NCBI RefSeq assembly: GCF_042675665.1
Contig: NZ_JBHTJI010000001.1
Location: 124,001 to 188,000 of the forward strand
Direction: 5' to 3'
From: Mariniflexile jejuense
GTDB taxonomy: Bacteria > Bacteroidota > Bacteroidia > Flavobacteriales > Flavobacteriaceae
DNA length: 64,000 nt
Within the stretch, counting starts at the first letter, position 1. Each line of letters starts with the position of its first letter. The notes below the pieces were generated by a model, which made no database searches, had not been told where the DNA came from, and was given only the letters and a program-made list of their open reading frames with translations. Below are positions 39,501-48,942 of the stretch, in pieces. The translations under genes were made by a program, and so were the position numbers.

Positions 39501-42500
39501 GCCACTTTAGCATCAACTAAACAGTTTACAGTAGAGCTACCATTAGCCGGCATTGAAAAGTCTTCTTGTGTTATTGTAATTGTTTGAACAGCTGTAGCAG
39601 TATTACCACATCCATCAGTAATTGTAAATGTTCTAGTTACTACCAAAGGACAGTTAGAACTAGTATTTATAACATCAATATAAGTAATACTTGCTATAGT
39701 TTCATCATCTGAAGCTGTATAACCAGTAGTAACGTAGGTAGCTTTAATATCAGCAGATTGAGTTGAACTATATGGGTATCTAGAATTAGCCAGAGTAATA
39801 CTATTTTCATTACAACCTGTAATATCAATTGTACTAGGTGCAGTAATAACAGGATTTTCACCATATACTGTAACTTTTATAGGAACTCTATTAGGGCTAA
39901 TACAAGAATTTGAATAACCTTCTGCAACATAATAGGTTGTTACACCTGCTGTTGTTGTTGATGGAGTAATAGAATTTTGAGCTGGTGTTGCAGGGTTATT
40001 ATCTACATAATAATATAACTTATAAGCAGACGGTGATGTTGGATAATCACTTGGATTTGCCGATAATGGATTAGCTGTTTGACCTAAGCAATAATTGATA
40101 TCTTGAACCGTTGGTACAGACGCTATATTTGAAACATTGATGCTAAATTGATAATAACATGTGGTTGATCCAGGAGGAATAGCGTAATAGTTTGTGCTTC
40201 CTATAGTTGGAGGAAACGGATTTGATGCATTATATTCTATAGAAGAAGGTGTTTTAGGATATTCATTATAAAACTTTGTTCCTCCAGGAAATGCTGCACT
40301 AACTTGTGATGTTTGTATAGGTGTTGAACCAATATTGCAGAAATAAAAATCTCTAACATGTGTATAACTACCACAATTAGCGGCAATATATGCATCAGAA
40401 TCAATATTAATAATGCTAGGTGTTGGTATAGGTTCACCAATACAAGAACCAGATGTTTGATATCCTTGAATTAATGGTTGATTAAAATTGGTGCCAGAAG
40501 TAGAGCCTGTACCTGAAATAGTTCCGTTAAGAGAAATATTTGGGGTACAATTAGGATTTACTAATAACGAGCAATCTGTTGTAGCTGTTAGCGTAAAACT
40601 TAAATCAGCTAAAATACTATCAGGATTTGTTGGTACGGGCAATGTACCAAGATTCCAAATTATTGAACCTGTAGCACCAGCATTCGGGTCGTAGATAGGA
40701 ACATTAGAGGTTGAAAATGGAGCATAGGTATTATATGAAATACTCAATGCTTCATACGATGATGTATAAGGTACAGGAATAGTAATAACTGTATTATTAG
40801 TAGCTTCTGTACCTTTGTTTTTTATTTCAATTTTATAATCTGCACTTTCACCAGGTAATAATGATGAAGGGTTTGATCCACCTGTGCTAGTCGCAGTTGT
40901 TGTTAAAATTCCTTCCATTTCTGGAATATACGCATCAACTGAAAATGTGATATTAAATATTATGTACGTGTCTTGGGCAGAACCATATCTGAACGAAGTG
41001 GATGTTTGATTGTTGGTTATAAACTTGTTGTCATCCAACGTTGTTGCATTGCTATTACCATTATCAACATTAAACATGGCTATATCCAAACCTGTATTAT
41101 TGTTGTAGTTAGGATTTCTGGTATTTCCACCAGTTACAATTGACGAGTTAAAGAAGTTTGTAGCTATGTTGTTACTATGGCTAAGCGGTTCATAAGTATT
41201 GGTATCTTGTCTTAACATTTCAAAGGCATCACCAGTCCAAGCAATGTCACCTTCTCCAGCCATAAGCCCAAGTTTAATATTTACATCACCATTTTGAACA
41301 GCTTTAAAACCAGACACGCTTAGTGTGTGATTTATTGGAGCACCTCCGTTAGGATTTTGTACATAAGCATGACCGTCAAATACAGTTATATCTCTCCATT
41401 TCATTTTAGAGTTTTCATAAACTACCACTAAGCCCCAGCCACCATAGTAACCAGTTCCATCAACATTTCCTTCTCTTAAAGCAATATCTGCAACAAAATA
41501 TTCACCTAAACCATTCTGTCTTACATAATCGGTAATTTCAGCATAGGCTGAATACATATTTCTGTCGTCGCCATTTGTAGGATATGCTATACCTGTTGCT
41601 GTTAATTGGGTGTAAGTTGAAGCTAAAGGTCCTTTAATAGATACTTTACGCTTATCGAAATTTTTTGTAACGGTTGTGGTTACTGGTACAGTTTGATTGT
41701 ATGTAACATTTACATAAGCTCTGTTAGTGTTTTGTCTTCTTAATCTTGAAACTCTTAAAGCATTAGTTGAATTGGAGAAAACTGTGTAAGGAGTAGAAAG
41801 AAACGCATTATCATTGTCTATACTACTGGTTGTAAGCAATGATTCTGGACCATTGTTAACAGAAACATGCACTGTTTGATTGTTGTTTGAATTAGTGTTT
41901 CTTCTATATATAAATCGCACTGTATTTCCTACACCTGAAGGTGTGAAAGTATATTGTACGGTCCAAATTGCATTTTGACCATTTCCTGTTGATGTCTCAG
42001 AAATTGTTAAAGTGTAATTAGTATTAGCTATACTGTTGCCATTATATACCTCTACATTCGAGTTTGTTATTGGTTGTGTTGTAGTGCCACCAGTAGGGAT
42101 TTGTTTTGTTACTTGAAAGGTTTCAGAATCTGTTTCACCATCACCAAAAGCTCTACCTGTCCAATATAAACCAGCATATATAATATTTGAACAGCTAGGA
42201 ATCGCACCATTTTCTGTTGAAAATGTTAAATTTGCAGATGATGAGTTTAACGTATTAATATCATTATCAATATCAACATATTCCATGTCGTTATTGTTTG
42301 CTGCATTTGTTGGATAAGTATACCCAGCTAACTTTAGGTTTGTATTACCCATCATGGTGAAATCACCCTTAATGGTATAATTTGTAAGTCCTGGAGTATA
42401 ATCGGAAGTTCTTGGAGCAAAAGGAACTCTTACTTGGCCAAAACCTATATTAATACTTGCAAACAAAATGGCAAATAATATCAATTTAATTGAAGTGCTA

Positions 42501-42535
42501 TTTGCGAATGTTTTTTTGGAGTATAGTTGTTTCAT
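33219..42535 (-). CDS. Giant repetitive T9SS type B adhesin (interrupted by assembly gaps)
   Basis: One gene broken only by five N runs; about 3,100 residues as assembled. A signal peptide (about 1-33, ending NIGFG) leads into a unique N-terminal region of about 600 residues, a DUF11-like segment (KIEIKNKGTEATNN) and further unique sequence. Then come many near-identical 77-residue repeats, about four more diverged ~76-residue repeats, several HYR-like ~81-residue repeats (VEC...LTATDNCG...TRTWTATD) and a C-terminal gliding-motility type B sorting domain (AVTPNGDAHNEFF, FNRWGALIYES, GTYYYIVTLKD). It is secreted by T9SS, most likely through the downstream PorP/SprF protein. The role is inferred to be adhesion or motility. 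Apparent frameshifts come from the 10-N gaps, so I do not call it a pseudogene. Confidence 0.88.
36270..36279. other. Assembly gap (10 N) in the repeat array
   Basis: Ten N at a junction between repeat types. The reading frame is the same on both sides by chance, but the true length is unknown. Confidence 0.98.
36472..36481. other. Assembly gap (10 N) in the repeat array
   Basis: Ten N between two nearly identical copies of the DTPDC-type repeat. The frame shifts across it. Confidence 0.98.
36860..36869. other. Assembly gap (10 N) in the repeat array
   Basis: Ten N inside a PADIACSG-type repeat. The frame shifts across it. Confidence 0.98.
37227..37236. other. Assembly gap (10 N) in the repeat array
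   Basis: Ten N after the LDANGN variant of the repeat. The frame shifts across it. Confidence 0.98.
38515..38524. other. Assembly gap (10 N) in the repeat array
   Basis: Ten N after another LDANGN variant. The frame shifts across it. Confidence 0.98.
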
Positions 42536-42573
42536 TTCTAAATCTTTTAAATGGGTCTTGTGCTTATACTTTT

Positions 42574-43095
42574 TTATGAAGGAATTTCTATTTTATAAAA
42601 AACTCTAACATTCGAGTCTGAATTTATAAATTGTTTTATTTGAGTTTCAGTACACTTAAACGAACATTTAATATATACATATTTTAAGTTATTAAACCCA
42701 TTAGCATCTGTTAAATCCAATTTGTTATTCAAATCTGCTACCGAATTTAATTTTATGGTTATCAATTCTACATCATTAAAGTTTGAATTAGTTTGATTTA
42801 TAACATTAAAAGAGTTGGAATCATTAAATGTGAGTTTTGAAACTTTTGCACTATTATTAACCTTTTTAATGCTTTTATTTTCTGCATATGAAGTAGGGTG
42901 TAGTTTATATGCTAGGTTATAAAAATCTTCTCTATTGTTCCCTTTGCTTTTTTTTGCAGTTTCTTTTGATAAGGAATTGTTGTTTTCTATCTCATATATA
43001 CCATTTTCTTGTGCACAAAGCTTTCCTGATGATATTAATGTAATACATAGAGATAACAATAATGAATAAAACGGAATTGTTAATTTATTTTTCAT
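42574..43095 (-). CDS. Secreted protein of unknown function leading the adhesin operon
   Basis: Not recognised. The 173-residue protein has a signal peptide (about 1-28, ending KLCAQ) and a low-complexity Asn/Ser/Lys stretch. Its C-terminal ~80 residues are more structured (VELITIKLNSVADLNNKLDL, then LKYVYIKCSFKCTETQIKQF), a strand/helix pattern with two cysteines. It lies 38 bp upstream of the giant adhesin on the same strand and is probably the first gene of the operon; a role in adhesin secretion or surface assembly is only a guess from position. Confidence 0.6.
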   Translation of the reverse strand: MKNKLTIPFYSLLLSLCITLISSGKLCAQENGIYEIENNNSLSKETAKKSKGNNREDFYNLAYKLHPTSYAENKSIKKVNNSAKVSKLTFNDSNSFNVINQTNSNFNDVELITIKLNSVADLNNKLDLTDANGFNNLKYVYIKCSFKCTETQIKQFINSDSNVRVFYKIEIPS

Positions 43096-43565
43096 GGCAA
43101 TATGATTGTTTTTTATTTTAAAAAATATAAATATATATAATACTTAAGGCAGTAAAATAATTACTAAAGCCTTAAATGTTAATTACTAATAAAAATGATA
43201 CTAAAGTTTTTGAGGGGAAAAACTGCGAGGGAAATGCATTGAATACCAATGCCAATATTTTTTGTGAAATTAGATTTGGGGTCATAACTTTCAATTTTAT
43301 AGGTAAAACAAATTAACGTATATGCTTACTGTTGTTCAAAATAAAATGACAAATCACTTATAAATTCGTTTAAAAGCTAAATAAAACATTTAAACGGAAT
43401 AATTGGTTAATCATCGACTTAAACTTTTTACATACTAATTATTTAGTAATTACATTTATTTTTATTAACACACAACCATTTAAAACTAAATAGAAAACAC
43501 AAATAAAATGAATTATATCGATAAAAACAACATTTTATCGGTATAATTTACACTTAATCGAATTT
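43096..43565. other. 470-bp divergent intergenic region
   Basis: No gene seen. It separates the adhesin operon from the polyphosphate cluster and should hold both promoters, though no clear TAnnTTTG element was found for either. It contains a small hairpin GCATTG/CAATGC (43236-43252) and the 16-bp palindrome at 43511-43548. Confidence 0.6.
43511..43548. promoter_or_regulatory. 16-bp inverted repeat just upstream of the SixA-like gene
   Basis: The left arm AATTATATCGATAAAA and the right arm TTTTATCGGTATAATT are complementary over 16 bp with a single T/G pair, separated by 6 nt. It ends 17 nt before the start codon. It could be an operator for a dimeric repressor or a hairpin in the leader; it has no T run and is unlikely to be a terminator. 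Confidence 0.6.
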
Positions 43566-44051
43566 ATGAAAAAACTAATCTTAGTTAGGCACGCCAAATC
43601 TTCATGGGAATATGATGTGATTGACCACGAGCGTCCATTAAATGAACGAGGTATGTTAGATGCGAATACTGTATCAAATGCATTAAAAACAAATCATTTA
43701 GATATTGATTTGATATTATGTAGCGATTCAATTAGAACCACTTCAACAGCAAACATATTTATTTCAAACCTTAATATAAACAATACACCAATAGTATTTG
43801 AGTACGATTTGTACGATTTCGCTGGTAGTAATTTGGTTCAAGTTATAAAAAACTGTAAAAATGATGTAACCAATCTAATGGTTTTTGGTCATAACCACGC
43901 CATAACTGCTTTTGTAAATACTTACGGTAGTAAATTTATTGATAATGTGCCAACTTGTGGTGTAACAATAATTGAGTTTAACATTAGCAATTGGCAAGAT
44001 TTAAATAAAGGAAAAACTGTAAATACCTTATTTCCAAGAGATTTAAGGTAA
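43566..44051 (+). CDS. SixA-like histidine phosphatase
   Basis: A 161-residue histidine phosphatase with the phospho-histidine motif LVRHAKSSWE (RHAK, His8), the RPLNERG segment and the second catalytic histidine in VFGHNHAI. SixA of E. coli dephosphorylates the ArcB phosphotransfer domain or PTS proteins; the substrate here is unknown. Its place in front of ppk and ppx suggests a phosphate-related role. A strong palindrome precedes it. Confidence 0.85.
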   Translation: MKKLILVRHAKSSWEYDVIDHERPLNERGMLDANTVSNALKTNHLDIDLILCSDSIRTTSTANIFISNLNINNTPIVFEYDLYDFAGSNLVQVIKNCKNDVTNLMVFGHNHAITAFVNTYGSKFIDNVPTCGVTIIEFNISNWQDLNKGKTVNTLFPRDLR

Positions 44052-44154
44052 TACGCATTTTAGTATTCATTTATATATCAAACACATATGTTATATTTAA
44101 GTAAAACACGTCTATATCGTGGGTTTTAAGGCATATTATTTAGCTTAAATAGAA

Positions 44155-44162
44155 TATATTTG
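44155..44162 (+). promoter_or_regulatory. -7 promoter element of ppk
   Basis: TATATTTG, 26 nt upstream of the ATG at 44189. It overlaps the GTG at 44162 and so argues against that codon as the start. Confidence 0.5.
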
Positions 44163-44188
44163 TGCTAAGCATACATACAATTACAAGC

Positions 44189-46252
44189 ATGACAAAACCA
44201 GAAATTCACGAAAACAGCTATATAAATAGAGAAATTAGTTGGTTACAATTTAATGCCAGGGTTTTACAAGAAGCTTCAGATGAATGTGTTCCTTTAATTG
44301 AAAGATTACGATTTTTAGGTATTTTTTCTAATAATTTAGATGAATTTTTTAAAGTGCGTTATGCAACCGTAAAACGCATTGTTGATGCTGGTAAAGCCGG
44401 AAAAAGCGAATTAGGTGGTATTAAAGCCAATGAATTACTTGAAATTATCACACAAATAGTTATTAAACAACAAAGTGAAAGTTTAGAGGTTTTAGATTGT
44501 ATTCATAAAAGGCTTGAAGATGAAAAAATTTACGTAATTGATGAAAATCAAATAGATGATTTTCAACACAACTTCATAAAAAAATATTTTATACGAAAAG
44601 TAAGTCCTGCATTAGTTACCATCATTTTAAACGATTTAGTAGTATTGCCTAATTTAAAAGATAGTGCTGCATATTTAGCTGTTAAAATGGTAATGAATGA
44701 TGATAAAAATCAATATGCACTTATTGAAATTCCTAAATCAATCAATCGTTTTATAGAATTACCAAAGCAAGGTGATAAAAGTTATATCATTATGATAGAC
44801 GATTTATTACGCCATTGTTTAGGCTACATTTTTAATATTTTCGATTACAAAAGTGTGTCTGCACACATGATAAAAATAACTCGCGATGGTGAGTTAGATT
44901 TTGAAAGTGATTTAAGTAAAAGTTTTATTGAAAAAATTTCCGATAGTGTAAAACACCGTCAAATTGGCGATCCAGTTCGCTTTGTTTACGATAAAACCAT
45001 CGATCAAGATACTTTAGAATATTTAATGTCTAAAATGGGAATAGATAGTACTGATAGTATTATACCAGGAGGTCGCTACCATAACAGACGCGATTATATG
45101 AATTTTCCAAGTTTGGGAAGAACCGATTTGCTGTACAATAAAATTGAAGCATTACCTATTAAAGGACTAAGTTTAGAAACCAGTATTTTTAAAGCTATTG
45201 AGCATAAAGATTATTTGTTACATGCGCCATATCAAACGTTTTCATACATTGTAAAGTTTTTGCGTGAAGCTGCACTCGATCCGCAGGTAAAAACTTTAAA
45301 AATTACTATTTACCGTTTAGCGCAAATATCTCACATTGCAAGTTCATTAATTAATGCAGCAATTAATGGAAAATCGGTAACCGTTTCTATAGAACTTCAA
45401 GCTAGGTTTGATGAGCAAGCTAATATTGATTATGCGCAACAAATGGAAGAAGAAGGCATCAACTTAGTATTTGGCGTAAAAGGTTTAAAAGTACATAGTA
45501 AAATGTGTGTTATAGAGCGAGAAGAAGGCAAGAAATTAAAGCGCTATGGTTTTATTAGTACTGGAAATTTTAACGAATCTACAGCTAAAATTTATACCGA
45601 TTACACGTTGTTTACTGCAGACCAACGTATTTTAAAAGATGTTAATAAAATTTTCAGCTTCTTTGAAACCAACTATAAAATTTTCAGATATAAACATTTA
45701 ATCACATCGCCACATTACACAAAAAAAGCTATATTTAAACTTATTGATGCCGAAATTCAGAATGTAAAAAATGGTAAAGAAGGTTTAATTCGCTTAAAAA
45801 TGAATAGTATATCTAGCTACAATATGGTTGATAAACTGTATGAAGCTAGTAATGCAGGTGTAAAAATTCAAATGATAGTTCGTGGTATATGCTGTTTAAT
45901 ACCAGGCATTAAAGATATGAGCGAAAACATAGAAGTTATTAGCGTAATTGATAAGTTTTTAGAACATTCTAGAGTATATATTTTTGGAAATAATGGCGAC
46001 CCAAAAGTGTATATTTCATCGGCAGATTGGATGACACGAAACATTGAAAATCGTGTAGAAGTAAGTTGCCCAATTTATGATGAAGCCATAAAACAAGAAA
46101 TTATAGAAAATTTCAATATTAGTTGGAATGATAATGTAAAAGCACGTTTGTTAAATGCTTCTCAAGAAAATGAATATAAAGTAAATAATGAGGAAAAAGT
46201 ACGTTCTCAATTTGATATGTACAGTTATTATTTAAAAAAATTACAACATTAG
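44189..46252 (+). CDS. ppk1: Polyphosphate kinase 1
   Basis: A 687-residue PPK1 that reversibly makes polyphosphate from ATP. The start ATG at 44189 gives MTKPEIHENSYINREISWLQFN, the typical N-terminal domain opening. The catalytic C-terminal domains include KITIYRLA, the phospho-histidine segment VHSKMCVIER, and GFISTGNFNE plus SADWMTRNIENRVE. A GTG at 44162 is rejected because it falls in the promoter. ppx follows after a single base. Confidence 0.95.
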   Translation: MTKPEIHENSYINREISWLQFNARVLQEASDECVPLIERLRFLGIFSNNLDEFFKVRYATVKRIVDAGKAGKSELGGIKANELLEIITQIVIKQQSESLEVLDCIHKRLEDEKIYVIDENQIDDFQHNFIKKYFIRKVSPALVTIILNDLVVLPNLKDSAAYLAVKMVMNDDKNQYALIEIPKSINRFIELPKQGDKSYIIMIDDLLRHCLGYIFNIFDYKSVSAHMIKITRDGELDFESDLSKSFIEKISDSVKHRQIGDPVRFVYDKTIDQDTLEYLMSKMGIDSTDSIIPGGRYHNRRDYMNFPSLGRTDLLYNKIEALPIKGLSLETSIFKAIEHKDYLLHAPYQTFSYIVKFLREAALDPQVKTLKITIYRLAQISHIASSLINAAINGKSVTVSIELQARFDEQANIDYAQQMEEEGINLVFGVKGLKVHSKMCVIEREEGKKLKRYGFISTGNFNESTAKIYTDYTLFTADQRILKDVNKIFSFFETNYKIFRYKHLITSPHYTKKAIFKLIDAEIQNVKNGKEGLIRLKMNSISSYNMVDKLYEASNAGVKIQMIVRGICCLIPGIKDMSENIEVISVIDKFLEHSRVYIFGNNGDPKVYISSADWMTRNIENRVEVSCPIYDEAIKQEIIENFNISWNDNVKARLLNASQENEYKVNNEEKVRSQFDMYSYYLKKLQH

Positions 46253-46253
46253 T

Positions 46254-47159
46254 ATGCTTTCAATAAAAAAATATGCAGCAATTGATATTGGTTCCAATGC
46301 CGTAAGGTTGCTTATTTCAAACATTATAGAACAAAAAGGAAAACCAGTTCAGTTTAAAAAAAACTCGTTGGTTCGTGTGCCAATTCGTTTGGGTGCCGAT
46401 GTGTTTGTTAATAACCGGATTTCTAAAGAAAATACACAACGCTTAGTTGATACTATGTTGGCATTTAAACTTTTAATGAAATCTCACAAAGTTGTAAAAT
46501 ATAAAGCCTGTGCTACATCGGCAATGCGCGAATCGACTAACGGAAAACAAGTTGTCGATTTAATTTTAAAAAACTCAGAAATTAGTATTGATATTATTGA
46601 AGGTGAAGAAGAAGCTGCTATTATTGCTGCTACCGATTTAAATTCATTTATTGATGTAAGTAAAACGTATTTATATGTTGATGTTGGTGGTGGAAGTACA
46701 GAATTTACAGTTATACATGAAGGCAACCAAATAGCATCACGCTCATTTAAAATAGGAACGGTTCGTTTATTAAACGATATGGTTTCTAAAGAAGCATGGC
46801 AAGAACTGGAAGAATGGATAAAACTAAATACCAAAGAATACGATAAAATATCTGTTTTAGGTTCTGGTGGAAACATTAATAAAATATTCAAAATATCAAA
46901 TAAAGCTTTAGGTAAACCGTTAACCTATTTCTACTTAACATCGTATTACAACTTGCTACAAAGCTATTCTTATGAAGAACGTATTACCGAATTAGATTTA
47001 AACCAAGATAGGGCAGACGTTATTATTCCCGCTATGCGTATTTACCTATCATCAATGAAATGGAGTGGTGCAAAAAACATCTATGTTCCTAAAATAGGAT
47101 TGGCAGATGGCATTATAAAAAGTATCTATTTCCAAACGGTTTCGAGCAATACACAGTAA
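46254..47159 (+). CDS. ppx: Exopolyphosphatase / Ppx-GppA phosphatase
   Basis: A 301-residue actin-fold phosphatase that hydrolyses polyphosphate or pppGpp. Motifs: AIDIGSNAVRLLI, CATSAMRES, EGEEEA, DVGGGSTEF and the GSGGNINKI loop. It is the short form without the C-terminal HD-like domain of E. coli Ppx. It begins one base after ppk1, giving a make/break pair for polyphosphate. Confidence 0.93.
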   Translation: MLSIKKYAAIDIGSNAVRLLISNIIEQKGKPVQFKKNSLVRVPIRLGADVFVNNRISKENTQRLVDTMLAFKLLMKSHKVVKYKACATSAMRESTNGKQVVDLILKNSEISIDIIEGEEEAAIIAATDLNSFIDVSKTYLYVDVGGGSTEFTVIHEGNQIASRSFKIGTVRLLNDMVSKEAWQELEEWIKLNTKEYDKISVLGSGGNINKIFKISNKALGKPLTYFYLTSYYNLLQSYSYEERITELDLNQDRADVIIPAMRIYLSSMKWSGAKNIYVPKIGLADGIIKSIYFQTVSSNTQ

Positions 47160-47257
47160 AATTCTGCACTTCACCTTTTTAAATTGCAGCTTTATTATTT
47201 TATAATATATATTCGTGCATAATAAATTGTAAAATTTATAACCCAAACCTATTAATT

Positions 47258-47782
47258 ATGAAGAATATATTTTTAACACTACTACTTGTTATGTCCTTTT
47301 TAGGGTATTCGCAAGAGGTAAAGTATGGTGTAAGAGGTGGTTACAATATCTCTAACTTAGATTTTAATACCACACCCCAAATTACAAACAAGCACAGAAA
47401 CAGTTTTTATATTGGTTTTTTTGGTGATATGCGTTTATCTAAAACTGTAGCATTAGTTCCAGAATTACAATTTTCGGCTGAAGGTGCTAATGTTGAAAAA
47501 TGGCATTTAGATTATATACAAGCGCCAATTTTAGTTAAGTTTCGTTTAAGTGAAAAGCTGCGTTTTGGTATTGGTCCACAAGTAGGATTAAAGATTAATA
47601 AAGTAGATGATGGCCAAAAAAACATGGCATATTCTGGCGTTGCAGCTATAGATTACAAATTAACCCACATGCTTTTTGCAGACTTAAGATATACGTACGG
47701 GATTACAAATGTGTTTGATGATTATTTACCATTTGAAGCCAAAAACACAAATATTCAAATTGGTGTAGGCTACAAATTTTAA
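47258..47782 (+). CDS. Outer-membrane beta-barrel protein (PorT-like)
   Basis: A 174-residue protein with signal peptide (about 1-18, ending YSQE) and an eight-strand-type barrel: KYGVRGGYNISNL, ELQFSAEGA, RFGIGPQVGLKIN and the C-terminal IQIGVGYKF. The porin-like/PorT fold family is abundant in flavobacteria and not functionally assigned. It overlaps the end of the convergent miaE by 4 bp. Confidence 0.8.
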   Translation: MKNIFLTLLLVMSFLGYSQEVKYGVRGGYNISNLDFNTTPQITNKHRNSFYIGFFGDMRLSKTVALVPELQFSAEGANVEKWHLDYIQAPILVKFRLSEKLRFGIGPQVGLKINKVDDGQKNMAYSGVAAIDYKLTHMLFADLRYTYGITNVFDDYLPFEAKNTNIQIGVGYKF

Positions 47783-48360
47783 CCGTGAATAGCTTCGGTT
47801 TTACCTAAATTAGCTATAATTTGACTCTCATATTCAAGAAGTTGTTGCCATTTGGCGTCAACTTCTTTTTTTTCGCCATATTGTCTAGCAAAACCTAAAA
47901 ACATGGTATAATGGTTTGCTTCACTTACCATTAAATTTCTATAAAACGTTGCTAATTCTTTATCTGCCAATTCTTCTGATAGCAATCTAAAACGTTCACA
48001 ACTTCTAGCTTCTATTAAAGCAGCATAAAGCAATCTATGTACTAATTGTGTAGTTCTACTACCGCCTTTTGGAAAAAATTTAACCAATTCAATTACATAA
48101 TCATCGCGTCTGTCTCTACCAAGTGTCCAACCACGTTTTAAAATAATGTCGTGTACCATTTTAAAATGGCTAATTTCTTCTTTTACTAAAGCTACCATTT
48201 CTTGTACCAACTCGGTATATTCAGGAAAACTAACAATAAGCGAAATAGCTGTACTTGTTGCTTTTTGTTCACAAAAAGCATGGTCTGTTAGTATTTCTTC
48301 TATGTTTTTTTCAACAATATTAACCCATCTTGGGTCGGTTGGTAATTTAAGTCCTAGCAT
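47779..48360 (-). CDS. miaE: tRNA-(ms2io6A)-hydroxylase
   Basis: A 193-residue di-iron protein. Its ferritin-like helices carry the ligand pattern DHAFCEQKA, KEEISHF-MVH, and EARSCERF ... SEANHY. MiaE hydroxylates ms2i6A at position 37 of tRNAs reading U-starting codons; oxygen is required. Length and motif order match the family. Confidence 0.88.
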   Translation of the reverse strand: MLGLKLPTDPRWVNIVEKNIEEILTDHAFCEQKATSTAISLIVSFPEYTELVQEMVALVKEEISHFKMVHDIILKRGWTLGRDRRDDYVIELVKFFPKGGSRTTQLVHRLLYAALIEARSCERFRLLSEELADKELATFYRNLMVSEANHYTMFLGFARQYGEKKEVDAKWQQLLEYESQIIANLGKTEAIHG

Positions 48361-48366
48361 AATTAA

Positions 48367-48933
48367 TTAGTATTCTAGTTTTATTTTTTTTAAGCTATAA
48401 TTGCCTTTAGTGTCAATTTTAATATCGTAGTATATTACTTTTTCAGATTCTGGAAATATAAAACCACCTACAAGATACACATAGTTTTTTTCTAAAGGAA
48501 AGTCTTCATTCAACCAAACTTTATTGTTTATGGCTTTTGAAACACTATCTTTAATCGATTTATCTTGCTCTAAAAAAAAGTTGGCATCTAATTTTTTATC
48601 AAAAATAAGCACATTATCTTTTTTAATTTTCACTTCAGATATCCAATCTCTAAATTTATCAATATGCGTTAAAGTTTCATCAACTTTATATTGAAAAGTA
48701 ACAAATCGGTTCATATCGGTATAGGTTTTTATACTTACAGAAAAACCATTACTTAAAATGGTATCTGTTTTTACTTCCGAATATTTTTCAGGTATATATG
48801 CTTCAACTTCAAGTGTTTCTAATGAATCTTTAAATTTTTCAACAGAATCTTTTAAAGTATCGTACTTTGTTTTGTTGCCGTTACAGCTTATTATAGATAC
48901 AATAATGAAGGCTAAAAGCAGTAAATTTTTCAT
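48367..48933 (-). CDS. Hypothetical lipoprotein
   Basis: Not recognised. The 188-residue product has a lipobox (IISC, Cys17) and, after a helical linker (about 25-40), a beta-rich domain (FVTFQYKVDETL, NYVYLVGGFIFPES). It lies between miaE and dnaX, 9 bp after dnaX, so it may be translated from the dnaX message. Confidence 0.55.
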   Translation of the reverse strand: MKNLLLLAFIIVSIISCNGNKTKYDTLKDSVEKFKDSLETLEVEAYIPEKYSEVKTDTILSNGFSVSIKTYTDMNRFVTFQYKVDETLTHIDKFRDWISEVKIKKDNVLIFDKKLDANFFLEQDKSIKDSVSKAINNKVWLNEDFPLEKNYVYLVGGFIFPESEKVIYYDIKIDTKGNYSLKKIKLEY

Positions 48934-48942
48934 CTGTAAAAG

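Larger units (their letters stand above)
35943..39562 (-). repeat. 231-bp tandem repeat array in the adhesin gene
   Basis: The period was measured directly: the segment CATTGTAAA recurs at 37881, 38112 and 38343, that is, every 231 bp (77 codons). Two main unit types occur: one with NCLVDAKVAP and PADIACSGDMVWVYTYTDC, the other with TNLANAVEP and DTPDCQGSIVYTFKYTDC. Sub-blocks (AGNTADW or EGNTHDW; NDACGN or LDANGN) are shuffled between units. About 15-16 units are visible, and all five gaps fall inside this array. Confidence 0.95.

Noticed and set aside
35943..39562. Regular repeats that could be taken for a CRISPR array
   Set aside because: The period is 231 bp, all of it is in one reading frame, and there are no unique spacers; it is a protein repeat.
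44162..44188. GTG at 44162 as the ppk1 start
   Set aside because: It overlaps the -7 promoter element, and the conserved N-terminus begins at the ATG at 44189.
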